Shown here one piece after another: positions 19,003 to 28,169 of a stretch of DNA of 63,095 bases (its first letter is position 1; every line of letters begins with the position of its first letter). The stretch lies in the NCBI GenBank assembly GCA_015058375.1, contig SVCK01000039.1, forward strand, positions 1-63,095, in the 5' to 3' direction. The notes beneath the pieces are model-generated. The model did not search any database, had not been told where the DNA came from, and was given only the letters and a program-made list of their open reading frames with translations. Source of the stretch: Clostridium sp. Its GTDB lineage: Bacteria; Bacillota; Clostridia; Clostridiales; Clostridiaceae. Both the position numbers and the translations under genes were made by a program.

Positions 19003-21036
19003 TTAGTTTAATATATAATTCAAAGTAGTTCCAACAGTTCCAGTTCCCTGAACTCCAAACTCAACACTTCCGCCTTTTGCAATATTTGCATTCCAGCTTA
19101 CTGGAGTAATTACATAATAATCTCCTACTTCATTAATTGTAACATTCCAACTTGAAGTTATATTAATTTCACTCTTCTTAAGCTTTAAAGTCCAAGTATT
19201 TACAGAAGCAGATGAATTATTTTTAATCTTAAAGTTTACTTGGAATCCTGAACCCCAGTTATTCACATTGTAGTCAAGTTTTAAACCTGAAACTGCAGGT
19301 GTTGGATCTGGTGTTGGATTTGTAGGTTCTGATGGTTGTTCTACAGTTTTATCACTAACTGGTTCGAATATCCATTGTTGATTACCTTTTCCACCATAAG
19401 TCCATTGACATACATTAGTTCCATCAGCCTTTCCAAAATTATAATCATCTAAAACTTTAGTTAAATCACTACATTTTGTTGCTATAACATAAGCATTTTT
19501 AGTTGAAGAAGTTTTTATCATAAATTGTTGAGCATTTCCTGAATATGCATCATAAATTTGAGCATTTGCTCCATCTTCATTTTCACCATTAGCAACATCA
19601 AGCATGAATTCTCCTAAACCACTCTTTAAAGTAACATATCCATTACCAATATTCTTTAAATACCATTTTTGACCTTCTGAACCATCACCAGTTCTAAGTT
19701 CTACATTAGTGATAGCTTTTGCTTTATTACCAGCAACTTGTAGATACTTACCAGCATTTACGTTCTTTATATAATACCAGCCATCTGCTATTTTTGCAGT
19801 TTCACCAGGAACTTTTGTTTGAACTGGAGCTGGTGTTGGATCTGGAGTTGGTTGTGGTTGTGGTGTTGGAGCTGGTGTTTCTTTAATATTTGAATCATAA
19901 TATGCTTGTAAAACCTTGTTATACATACCCTTCTTTACACCAAGTCTTGAGAATAATAATGGATTATCACCTTTTCTCCATGAAACATCATCTGAAAGTC
20001 CCCACCAAACAACAGCAGTAATATTAGCACCTTTGTTCTTTTGATCAATTATTGATTTCATTAAGTTATAACAATAAGATTCTTGGCCAGAGCCACCTAC
20101 ATCTAATTCTGTAATTTGAATTTCAAATCCTGCTTTTCTAAATGCATCTAAAGCAGCTGTATAGTAAGAAACTGATGGGAAGTTTGTACTTAAGTGTGAT
20201 TGCATTCCTATACCAGCACAAACCTTTGCAGCTTGACCTTGATTAATGAAGTTAATTAAACTAATAATATCATTAACTTCCATATATGTGTTGTAATCAT
20301 TATAGAATAGTTTAACTTTCTTTTCATATCCATAAGTAGCTAAACCTTCATAAGCATATTTGAAAGCGTTCTTTACAAATTGAGCTCTTGTATTTGGCTT
20401 ACCATAGATTGTTAACCAACCTGATCTATCAGCATGTAAATATTCATTAACAACATCCCATGCATAAATTACATCTTTGTATTTTGAACTATAAACATGT
20501 CCTAATACAGTCTTAATATACATTTCCATTCTCTTGTCCATAACTTGTTGGCTTACATAACCTGCTCCACCATTATATCCTGCTTTAAAGAACCATTCTG
20601 GTGTTTGGCTATGCCATACTAATGTATGACCTCTCATTGTAAGTCCATTTTCATAACAAGTCTTTAACATACTATCTGTTGAAGAGAAGTTAAGTTGTGG
20701 AACTGTGCTTTCTGTATATCCTGCTGGAATATAATATCCTAGTGACTTAGCTTGTGCTACAGAAATTGTTCTTGGACTTGAACCTAAAATAGCATCTGGC
20801 TTCATTTCATTTTCTGCAGTAACACTATTATATTCTCCTTTTGTAAAATTAATTACACTTCTGTCATTCATCTTATAAGCTGGTATTGCAACTCCTGACT
20901 TTTGAAAAGTTTTTCCGTAAGTGTTAAGTAAAGTTGCATTACTTGGTACAGTTGCAGCTTTTGATACAATACCTGCATTAAAGCATGTACAAACGGCAAC
21001 AAGTGCTGATAAAACTAAACTTATATGTTTTTTCAT
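19003..21036 (-). CDS. Secreted modular endo-1,4-beta-xylanase (GH10 + ricin-type lectin + CBM2)
   Basis: A protein of 677 residues. MKKHISLVLSALVAVCTCF is a signal peptide; this ATG at 21036 has AGGAG at good spacing, while the ATG nine bases earlier touches it. The GH10 catalytic domain spans about 33-380 with WDVVNE (acid/base Glu198) and ITELDVGG (nucleophile Glu310). A Pro/Thr-rich linker (PAPTPQPQPTPDPTPAP) leads to a ricin-type beta-trefoil domain of about 140 residues with repeated Q-x-W motifs (GQKWYL, NQQWIF). A second Pro linker leads to a C-terminal CBM2-like domain ending at the stop. It degrades extracellular xylan, with the two binding domains anchoring it to plant polysaccharide. 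It is monocistronic. Confidence 0.93.
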   Translation of the reverse strand: MKKHISLVLSALVAVCTCFNAGIVSKAATVPSNATLLNTYGKTFQKSGVAIPAYKMNDRSVINFTKGEYNSVTAENEMKPDAILGSSPRTISVAQAKSLGYYIPAGYTESTVPQLNFSSTDSMLKTCYENGLTMRGHTLVWHSQTPEWFFKAGYNGGAGYVSQQVMDKRMEMYIKTVLGHVYSSKYKDVIYAWDVVNEYLHADRSGWLTIYGKPNTRAQFVKNAFKYAYEGLATYGYEKKVKLFYNDYNTYMEVNDIISLINFINQGQAAKVCAGIGMQSHLSTNFPSVSYYTAALDAFRKAGFEIQITELDVGGSGQESYCYNLMKSIIDQKNKGANITAVVWWGLSDDVSWRKGDNPLLFSRLGVKKGMYNKVLQAYYDSNIKETPAPTPQPQPTPDPTPAPVQTKVPGETAKIADGWYYIKNVNAGKYLQVAGNKAKAITNVELRTGDGSEGQKWYLKNIGNGYVTLKSGLGEFMLDVANGENEDGANAQIYDAYSGNAQQFMIKTSSTKNAYVIATKCSDLTKVLDDYNFGKADGTNVCQWTYGGKGNQQWIFEPVSDKTVEQPSEPTNPTPDPTPAVSGLKLDYNVNNWGSGFQVNFKIKNNSSASVNTWTLKLKKSEINITSSWNVTINEVGDYYVITPVSWNANIAKGGSVEFGVQGTGTVGTTLNYILN

Positions 21037-21091
21037 TTTATCCATCTCCTTTTTATTAATTTTTACTACACTTCCTATAAATGGATTGATT

Positions 21092-21120
21092 CAACTACAT
21101 GTAATCCTATTCATGTGTTG
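21092..21120. promoter_or_regulatory. Inverted repeat in the xylanase leader region
   Basis: CAACTACATG and CATGTGTTG form an inverted repeat with a single-base bulge around a 10-base centre, 56 bp upstream of the xylanase start. It could be an operator or an mRNA hairpin. The rest of the 300-bp gap is AT-rich and I see no convincing promoter pair in it. Confidence 0.35.
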
Positions 21121-21287
21121 TTTATATTTTCTTATATTCTTCAGCAAATATATATACTTTTTTCGTAAATAGCCGAAAATATTGCTTGAATTGATTTTTT
21201 ATAAACAATCGAGCACGATTTAAATATTCATTTATAAAAAATAGCTTAAATTCGTCTTGCCTTTCCAGCCAACACTAGCATTATACA

Positions 21288-21338
21288 TAAAAAGTACCTA
21301 TAAACTGGACATTTTTCTAATGTCCTGCTTATAGGTAC
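21288..21338 (-). terminator. Terminator of the GIY-YIG gene
   Basis: A long hairpin of about 20 bp (GTACCTATAA...GGACATT and complement) followed by TTTTTATG on the minus strand, 22 bp after the stop codon. Confidence 0.85.
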
Positions 21339-21360
21339 CATTTTATGCAACAGCTCTTTT

Positions 21361-21621
21361 TTACACTAATTGACTAATATTAAATTCTTTTATTAACTTT
21401 TGCTTTTGTAATCTTGTTAATTTCTTAATAGCAAACTCTCTTCTCATTGCATCTCTTTTATCTTCAAATGTTTCAAAATAAACAAGTTCTAAAGGTCCTC
21501 TTCCCTTTGTATACTTTGCACCCTTTCCATTACAGTGATTTTCAAAACGCTTTTTTAAATTATTAGTCCATCCTGTATACAATGAACCATCCCCACATTT
21601 AATTATATATACATAATTTAT
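21361..21621 (-). CDS. GIY-YIG nuclease-superfamily protein with apparent ATA start
   Basis: The frame encodes (start)NYVYIIKCGDGSLYTGWTNNL, the normal beginning of small UPF0213-type GIY-YIG proteins (YVYI...YTG motif), and ends 86 codons later. The codon at the expected Met position (21621-21619) is ATA; a stop codon lies two codons further upstream, and GGAGG is ten bases in front of ATA. The first ATG/GTG/TTG in frame is TTG at 21582, inside the motif, which would remove the YVYI half. Either a rare ATA start is used or the start codon has mutated. The cellular role of this family is poorly known. Confidence 0.7.
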   Translation of the reverse strand: MNYVYIIKCGDGSLYTGWTNNLKKRFENHCNGKGAKYTKGRGPLELVYFETFEDKRDAMRREFAIKKLTRLQKQKLIKEFNISQLV

Positions 21622-21640
21622 ATCTTATACACCTCCTATT

Positions 21641-23479
21641 TTATACTGCACTTTCCTTTTCAAATTGAGAGTTATATAAATTATAATAAAAACCTTTTTT
21701 ATCTAGTAATTCTTCATGGTTTCCTTGTTCAATTATATCCCCATCTTTCATTACTAAAATGATATCTGCATTTCTAATTGTGGATAACCTGTGAGCAATG
21801 ATGAAACTTGTTCTTCCTTCCATCAAATGATCCATTGCTTCTTGAATTAAAACCTCTGTTCTAGTATCAACAGAACTTGTTGCTTCATCTAATATTAATA
21901 TCTTAGGATCAGCTAAAATTGCTCTTGCTATAGTTAATAATTGTTTTTGCCCTTGAGATACATTTGTTGCTTCTTCATTAAGTTCCATATTATATCCACC
22001 AGGTAAAGTCTTAATAAAATGATGAATACGTGCTGCTTTAGCTGCTTCTTCAATTTCTTTTTGACTAGCATTTAATTTACCATACTTAATATTATCAGCG
22101 ATACTTCCATTGAATAACCATGTTTCTTGAAGAACCATACCAAACATTTCTCTAAGTTCTGCTCTATTAAAATCTTTAATATTATGACCATCAATTTTAA
22201 TTGCACCACTATTGACATCATAAAATCTCATTAAAAGCTTAACCATAGTTGTTTTACCAGCACCAGTAGGTCCAACAATTGCAACCTTTTGTCCTGGTTC
22301 AACATGAGCTGTAAAATCATTAACTATTATTTTATCTGGATTATATCCAAAATGAACATTTTCAAAATCAACGCTACTATCAAGTTCATTAATATTTACT
22401 GGATTCTTAGCAAATTGTTCTTCTTCATCTTCTTCTAAAAACTCAAAAACTCTTTCAGCTGCTGCCATAGTTGTTTGTAATAAATTCGAAACTTGTGCAA
22501 GTTGTGCTATAGGTTGATTAAAACTTCTTACATATTGAATAAATGATTGAATATCTCCAACTTCAATTGCACCCTTAACAGCAAGATATCCACCCATTAT
22601 TGAAACTCCAACATATCCAAGATTACCTACAAAAGTCATAATAGGCATCATCATTCCAGATAGAAATTGTGATTTCCATGCTGAATCATATAGTTTTCCA
22701 TTTACTTCATTAAATTCTTTTATAGATCTTTCTTCAGCATTAAACACTTTTACTATATTGTGTCCTCCATATCCTTCTTCAACCTGCCCATTCACACGTC
22801 CTAAATATTCTTGTTGATCTTTAAAATACTTTTGAGATTTTTTAACTACACCTGTTATTAGCAATCCTGCAACTGGTAAAACAAGTATAGAAACCAAAGT
22901 CATCTGAACACTTATAGAAAGCATCATAATTGAAATTCCAATCAAAGTTGTTACTGAAGTAATTACTTGAGTTATACTTTGGTTTAAACTTTGTCCTAAT
23001 GTATCTATATCATTAGTGAATCTTGATAAAACTTCACCATGAATTCTACTTTCAAAATAATTCATTGGCATTCTGTCAAGCTTATGTTCCATTTCATTTC
23101 TAAGATTGTAACATAACTTTTGAGAAATACCACTCATGATATAGCTCTGCATAAATTGAAATATTGAACTTACTAAATAAAGTGCTAATATTGTCACTAA
23201 TATTTTACCTATATAATCAAAGTCAATCCCTAATCCACTTCCTGAAACTTTAGCAACTAATCCTCTAAATATTTCTGTAGTAGCCTTACCTAATATCTTA
23301 GGCCCAGCAATTGAAAAAATAGTACTAATAATAGCAAAAATAATTACTGCTAACACACCAATTCTAAAAGGCTTTATTTCTTTAAGAAGTTTCTTTAATG
23401 TACCTTTAAAATCCTTAGCTTTTTCACCATGCATTCTACTCATTGGCCCATGACCCATTGTCTGTCTCTTATTACTCAT
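21641..23479 (-). CDS. ABC transporter, fused permease/ATPase half (type I exporter)
   Basis: A protein of 612 residues with an N-terminal exporter transmembrane domain of six segments (about 40-330) and a nucleotide-binding domain with Walker A GPTGAGKTT, Q-loop, signature VSQGQKQLL, Walker B ILILDEATSSVD and a switch His in IIAHRLST. The signature is slightly non-canonical (VSQGQ), as in many heterodimeric exporters. Its start ATG overlaps the last codons of the upstream half-transporter, so the two are translationally coupled and should form a heterodimer of the YfiB/YfiC or YheI/YheH type. The partner gene is interrupted, which puts the function of the pair in doubt. Confidence 0.92.
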   Translation of the reverse strand: MSNKRQTMGHGPMSRMHGEKAKDFKGTLKKLLKEIKPFRIGVLAVIIFAIISTIFSIAGPKILGKATTEIFRGLVAKVSGSGLGIDFDYIGKILVTILALYLVSSIFQFMQSYIMSGISQKLCYNLRNEMEHKLDRMPMNYFESRIHGEVLSRFTNDIDTLGQSLNQSITQVITSVTTLIGISIMMLSISVQMTLVSILVLPVAGLLITGVVKKSQKYFKDQQEYLGRVNGQVEEGYGGHNIVKVFNAEERSIKEFNEVNGKLYDSAWKSQFLSGMMMPIMTFVGNLGYVGVSIMGGYLAVKGAIEVGDIQSFIQYVRSFNQPIAQLAQVSNLLQTTMAAAERVFEFLEEDEEEQFAKNPVNINELDSSVDFENVHFGYNPDKIIVNDFTAHVEPGQKVAIVGPTGAGKTTMVKLLMRFYDVNSGAIKIDGHNIKDFNRAELREMFGMVLQETWLFNGSIADNIKYGKLNASQKEIEEAAKAARIHHFIKTLPGGYNMELNEEATNVSQGQKQLLTIARAILADPKILILDEATSSVDTRTEVLIQEAMDHLMEGRTSFIIAHRLSTIRNADIILVMKDGDIIEQGNHEELLDKKGFYYNLYNSQFEKESAV

Positions 23480-25664
23480 TTGCCAGTTCCTCCTTTGAAA
23501 GTTGTGATTCAGCTATTTCTCTATAAACTTCACAAGTATCTAAAAGTTCTTTATGTTTTCCTTTTCCTACAACTTTACCATCATCTAACACAACTATCTG
23601 CTCTGCATGTAAAATAGTACTAATTCTTTGAGCAACTATAATTACTGTACTATCTCCAGTCTCTTCTTTTAATGCTTTCCTTAAAGTTGCATCAGTTTTA
23701 TAATCAAGTGCTGAAAAACTATCATCAAATATATAAATTTCAGGTTTTTTAGCTATAGCTCTTGCTATTGATAATCTTTGTTTTTGTCCACCAGATACAT
23801 TAGTACCACCTTGTGCTATCGACGATTCATATTTTTCCGGTTTTGATTCAATAAATTCGGTAGCTTGAGCAATTTCTGCAGCTTTTTTTACTTCTGATAT
23901 TGAAGCATGATCATTACCATACTTAATATTTTATTCAATAGTTCCTGAAAATAATACTCCCTTTTGAGGAACATAACCTATCTTCTCTCTTAAATCATAT
24001 TGAGTAACATCTTTTACATTAACTCCATCAACTAAAATCTCACCTTCAGTTACATCATAAAAACGAGGTATTAAATTAACAAGAGTTGATTTTCCTGACC
24101 CTGTGCTTCCTATAAAAGCAGTAGTCTCTCCTGGTCTAGCTGTAAATGACACATTTTCAATAACATTTTCATCTCCATCAGGATATCTAAATGAAACATT
24201 TTTAAATTCAACATATCCCTTTTTGTCTGCAATAAAGTTCTTAGGAGAATTAGAATCTTTAATAATTACTTCTGTTTCCAAAACTTCATCAACACGTCCA
24301 GCTGAAACTGAAGCTCTTGGAAGCAAAATAGAAATCATAGAAATCATTAAAAATGCCATTATTATCTGCATTGCATACTGCATAAATGCCATCATATCTC
24401 CAACTTGCATATTTCCTGCATCTATTGCTTTTGAACCATTCCATACAATAAGTACTGTTATACCATTCATTATAAGCATCATTATAGGCATCATACCCGC
24501 CATTACTCTATTAACAAAAAGATTTGTCTTTGTTAAATCTTTATTAGCACTTTCAAATCTTTTATATTCATGTTCTTGAGTACTAAATGCTCTAATTACA
24601 GGAATACCAGTTATTATTTCACGAGTAACAAGATTTAATTTATCTACATATTTTTGAACAACTTTAAACTTAGGCATTACTATAGTAAACAATGATAATA
24701 TAACTACAAATATTACTCCTACTGCTAAAGCTATTATCCAAGACATTGAAACATCTGTCTGAAATACTTTATAAACTCCTCCAAGTCCTAATATTGGAGC
24801 ATATAATACAACTTTTAAGAATATAACAATAAACATTTGTATTTGTTGAATATCATTTGTGCTACGTGTAATCAAAGAAGCTGTTGAGAATTTCTCCATT
24901 TCTTGATTAGAGAATTCCATAACTTTTCCAAATACTTTTTCTCTAAGATCTCTAGCAATCTTAGCTGCTACTCTCGCACTTATAAATCCTACTATTACAG
25001 CTGCCACCATACTTATAAGCGCTATTCCTATCATTTTAGCACCAGATGTAAATATATAATTCAACTGAATTTTATCAGTATCAATTCCGACTTTTTTATA
25101 TTCTGATTTTATGTATGTTGTTGCCGCTTGTGTAATCATACTCTCTGATATATCATTAAATTTATCTTCCATTTGAGAAAACTGAGTTTCAAACTGTTCT
25201 TTTGGCATCATTGAAATTCCAATAAATGCTTGTTCACTATTTTCTTGACTTTCTAAATTTGAAACAATCATTATTGGTTTCCCAAATATTTTATTTAAAG
25301 ACTCTCTTTCTTCACTTTTTATATTATTTAATTTATAAAGAGGTTCATTTTTCAATTCAGGATAATCTTTCTCATAATCATTAAATTCACTTTCACTTAA
25401 TGATTGTTTATCCAAATAAATATAATTATCTAAAACTTCTTCTTTATCATCTTTATTCACAAATAGCAAAATTCTATCCAGTTCAGATTTTCTAATAACA
25501 TTAGGTACAGCATCCTCTACTCCTGCTTGTTGTATACCAATATTAACAATTTTAGAAGTATAGTCAGGTAATGAAAGGTCACAAAATGCTTGTACTACCA
25601 ATAATAGTATTATCATTACTACTGCTCCAACTGAACCTTTTAAATATTTAATTAATTTAACCAT
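23472..25664 (-). pseudogene. ABC exporter half-transporter interrupted by an in-frame TAA
   Basis: The intact gene would encode 730 residues, ending ...SQLSKEELANE with its stop overlapping the next start codon. After residue 577 (KIGYVPQKGVLFSGTIE) a TAA stop occurs at 23933-23931. Beyond it the same frame continues with NIKYGNDHASISEVKKAAE, then the ABC signature VSGGQKQRLS and Walker B EIYIFDDSFSALD. The expected residue is Ser (GTIESNIKYGN), so a single TCA to TAA change explains the stop. The remaining N-terminal product has the membrane domain, an extracytoplasmic insertion of about 170 residues after the first helix, and Walker A (GSTGSGKST), but no signature or Walker B. Likely a nonsense allele or a sequencing error. 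Confidence 0.85.
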
Positions 25665-25680
25665 CTAGTTTCCTCCTGTT

Positions 25681-26148
25681 TTATGTATTCTTTTTACCAT
25701 GACAGAAAAGTTTTTCATCAGGCATTTTATCTAATAAGTTTTGTTGAACTTGTAAAAGCAGTCTTCTAAGAATAATTCTTTCCTCAACTGTAAAGTTAGA
25801 AAACATTTCTTCCTCTATTTGTTCCCATATAACTTGAACTTTATCATATTCTTCTTCACCTTTTTGTGTTATATAAATCCTAGTAGTTCTACGATCTTCT
25901 TTATCTTGTTCCTTCCTAACAAGTCCATTTTTCTCCATTCTCTGTATCATAACAGTCATTGTCGCTGGTTTAATTCTAATTGAATTTATAAGTTCTTTCT
26001 GAGTCTGACCATCTTGAAAATGAAGTGCTACCAAAATTCCACCTTGACCTCGATGGACTTCTGTCTTTCCCATAAGTTTATATGAGCGTAAAAAATGAAG
26101 TCTCATTAATTGAAGAAACAATCCCTGTAATGACTTTTCATTTTCCAA
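25681..26148 (-). CDS. MarR-family transcriptional regulator
   Basis: A protein of 155 residues with the winged helix-turn-helix of MarR proteins: QTQKELINSIRIKPATMTVMIQRMEKNGLV (recognition region) followed by KEDRRTTRIYITQKG (wing). The start is TTG at 26148 behind GGAGGAG. It lies 16 bp upstream of the ABC exporter pair, the usual arrangement for a local repressor responding to a drug or toxic metabolite. A near-perfect palindrome at 26169-26182 upstream of its start is a candidate operator. Confidence 0.88.
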   Translation of the reverse strand: MENEKSLQGLFLQLMRLHFLRSYKLMGKTEVHRGQGGILVALHFQDGQTQKELINSIRIKPATMTVMIQRMEKNGLVRKEQDKEDRRTTRIYITQKGEEEYDKVQVIWEQIEEEMFSNFTVEERIILRRLLLQVQQNLLDKMPDEKLFCHGKKNT

Positions 26149-26168
26149 AAATTTCTCCTCCTCTTTTA

Positions 26169-26182
26169 TTTAGCTAGCTTAA
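26169..26182. promoter_or_regulatory. Palindrome upstream of marR-ABC operon
   Basis: TTTAGCTAGCTTAA is palindromic except at one position pair and lies just upstream of the MarR gene's ribosome-binding site. Candidate autoregulatory operator; motif reading only. Confidence 0.35.
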
Positions 26183-26351
26183 CAATATACTACTTTATAT
26201 TATATAACAAATCAATATTATCGTTCCTGTTTATTCTTTTCTAATTCAATTGAAATATATACAAATTATTATTTAGCAAACTAATTATCTCTCTCAACTC
26301 TTCTAGTATATTATCTAATATATTTTTTATTTTATACTTTAAATAGACGTT

Positions 26352-26397
26352 AAAAAAAACAGACCATCTTAGGGGTTACGTGCCCTAAAATAGTCTA
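26352..26397 (-). terminator. Terminator of the ilv/leu operon
   Basis: A 14-bp stem with a few G-U pairs (AGACTATTTTAGGG with CCCTAAGATGGTCT) followed by eight U residues on the minus strand, about 40 bp after the ilvB stop codon. The sequence from here to the marR start is AT-rich and holds only that gene's promoter region. Confidence 0.88.
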
Positions 26398-26436
26398 TTT
26401 TTATTTATATATATATTATTTTTAGCTAATTAATTA

Positions 26437-28104
26437 TTAATCCAAATCACTTTCTATGATTATTTGATTAATTGGTGCTCCTGGCGCAACCATTGGAAAT
26501 ACATTCTTATTACTATCTATTCTATAATCAATAAGAACTGGCCCATCTGATTCTAATGCCTTACTAAGAACGTCATCAAGTTCATCCTTTTCTCTCACTC
26601 TATAACCTTTAGCGCCAAAAGCTTCTGCAAGTTTTACTAAATCTGTTTTTCTATTTAGTATTGTATTAGAGTATCTCTTATCAAAGAAAAGAGTTTGCCA
26701 TTGTCTAACCATTCCTAAAACATTATTATTCATTACAATTATAATAATTGGTAATTTATTCGATACAGCAGTGGCTATTTCTTGACAGTTCATCATAAAA
26801 CTACCATCCCCTGCTATGTTAATAACTTTACAATCTGGTCTTCCAAACTGAGCCCCTATAGCTGCACCAAGTCCAAATCCCATTGTTCCAAGTCCACCTG
26901 ATGTTATAAATGTTCGTGGTTTTTTGAAATGATAATATTGAGCAGTCCACATTTGATGTTGACCAACTTCTGTAGATATTATCAAATCTTTATCAGTCAC
27001 TTTGTTTAAAGCATCAAATAGCACTTTTGGACTTAATACATCTTCATTTTCAATCTTATATGCAGGTAATTTCTTTAATGAATTTACGCTTTCAAGCCAC
27101 TCTTCATTATTCTTTTCATTAACTGCTGAAACTATAAGTTCTAATGCTTCCTTTAAATCAGCTGAAATTGATAAGTCTACCTTAACATTTTTATTTATTT
27201 CTGCTGGATCTATATCTATATGAATTATATTAGCATTGCTTATATTTTGTGAATTAGAAATAACTCTATCAGAAAATCTTGCTCCTAATGCTATAAACAA
27301 ATCACATTTTGTGGCTGTAATATTAGAAGCCTTTGTTCCATGCATACCAATCATACCTGTATATAATGGATGTTCGCTTGGAATAACTCCTCTTGCCATT
27401 AATGAATTACATATTGGCGAATTCAATTTTTCAGCTAATGCCAAAACTTGCTCTGCGGCATTTGATGCTACAGCTCCACCTCCAACATATATAAAAGGTT
27501 TTTTAGCCTTATTAATCATTTCAACTGCTGATTTAATTTTTTGTTCATTTATTTTAAATTTTTTTAATTTTGCTTTACCTAATTTCTTATATTCAGCTTT
27601 TTCAATCTGAATATTTTTGGGAATATCAATTAAAACTGGACCTGGTCTTCCCTCTTTTGCTATACGAAAAGCTTCATTAATTACTTCTTGAAGCTTATTT
27701 ACATCTTTAACAATATAATTATGCTTTGTTATAGGCATTGTAATTCCTCTAATATCAACTTCTTGAAAACTATCTTTTCCCAAAAGATTCATAGGAACAT
27801 TGCCTGTAATAGCTACCAATGGAACTGAATCCATATATGCTGTTGCTATTCCTGTCACTAAATTAGTAGCCCCTGGACCTGAAGTTGCAATACAAACTCC
27901 AACTTCACCTGTAGCTCTTGCATAACCATCAGCTGCATGTGCTGCTCCTTGTTCATGACATGTTAACACATGTTTAATTTGATTTTGATATTTATATAGC
28001 GAATCATAAATATTTATAACCTGTCCGCCTGGATACCCAAAGACTATTTTAGCACCTTCATCTATTAAAGATTTAACAACTATATCTGATCCTGATAGTA
28101 ACAA
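26437..28104 (-). CDS. ilvB: Acetolactate synthase, large (catalytic) subunit
   Basis: A protein of 555 residues. It condenses two pyruvates to acetolactate, or pyruvate with 2-oxobutyrate to acetohydroxybutyrate, using thiamine diphosphate. The catalytic Glu lies in HEQGAAHAADGYARATG, and the ThDP/Mg motif is GDGSFMMNCQE...NN at about residues 440-470. The start is TTG at 28104, because AAGGAGGGGG sits five bases before it; the longer frame upstream includes the ribosome-binding site itself. It is the last gene of the operon, whereas its regulatory partner ilvN is the first, an unusual separation of the two subunits. Confidence 0.95.
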   Translation of the reverse strand: MLLSGSDIVVKSLIDEGAKIVFGYPGGQVINIYDSLYKYQNQIKHVLTCHEQGAAHAADGYARATGEVGVCIATSGPGATNLVTGIATAYMDSVPLVAITGNVPMNLLGKDSFQEVDIRGITMPITKHNYIVKDVNKLQEVINEAFRIAKEGRPGPVLIDIPKNIQIEKAEYKKLGKAKLKKFKINEQKIKSAVEMINKAKKPFIYVGGGAVASNAAEQVLALAEKLNSPICNSLMARGVIPSEHPLYTGMIGMHGTKASNITATKCDLFIALGARFSDRVISNSQNISNANIIHIDIDPAEINKNVKVDLSISADLKEALELIVSAVNEKNNEEWLESVNSLKKLPAYKIENEDVLSPKVLFDALNKVTDKDLIISTEVGQHQMWTAQYYHFKKPRTFITSGGLGTMGFGLGAAIGAQFGRPDCKVINIAGDGSFMMNCQEIATAVSNKLPIIIIVMNNNVLGMVRQWQTLFFDKRYSNTILNRKTDLVKLAEAFGAKGYRVREKDELDDVLSKALESDGPVLIDYRIDSNKNVFPMVAPGAPINQIIIESDLD

Positions 28105-28169
28105 ATAAGCCCCCTCCTTATGATAAAAATTCACTAAAACCCCAAATAAACTTAAAGCCTTTAATCAAA

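Noticed and set aside
21036-21045. Earlier ATG of the xylanase gene (21045) as the start
   Set aside because: The ribosome-binding site AGGAG directly touches this ATG, leaving no spacer; the ATG nine bases downstream has correct spacing and a normal signal peptide start.
24103-24579. A 158-codon plus-strand frame inside the ABC half-transporter
   Set aside because: Composition (Ile/Thr/Ser-rich, no motif) is that of an antisense shadow, and the minus strand encodes clear ABC domains.
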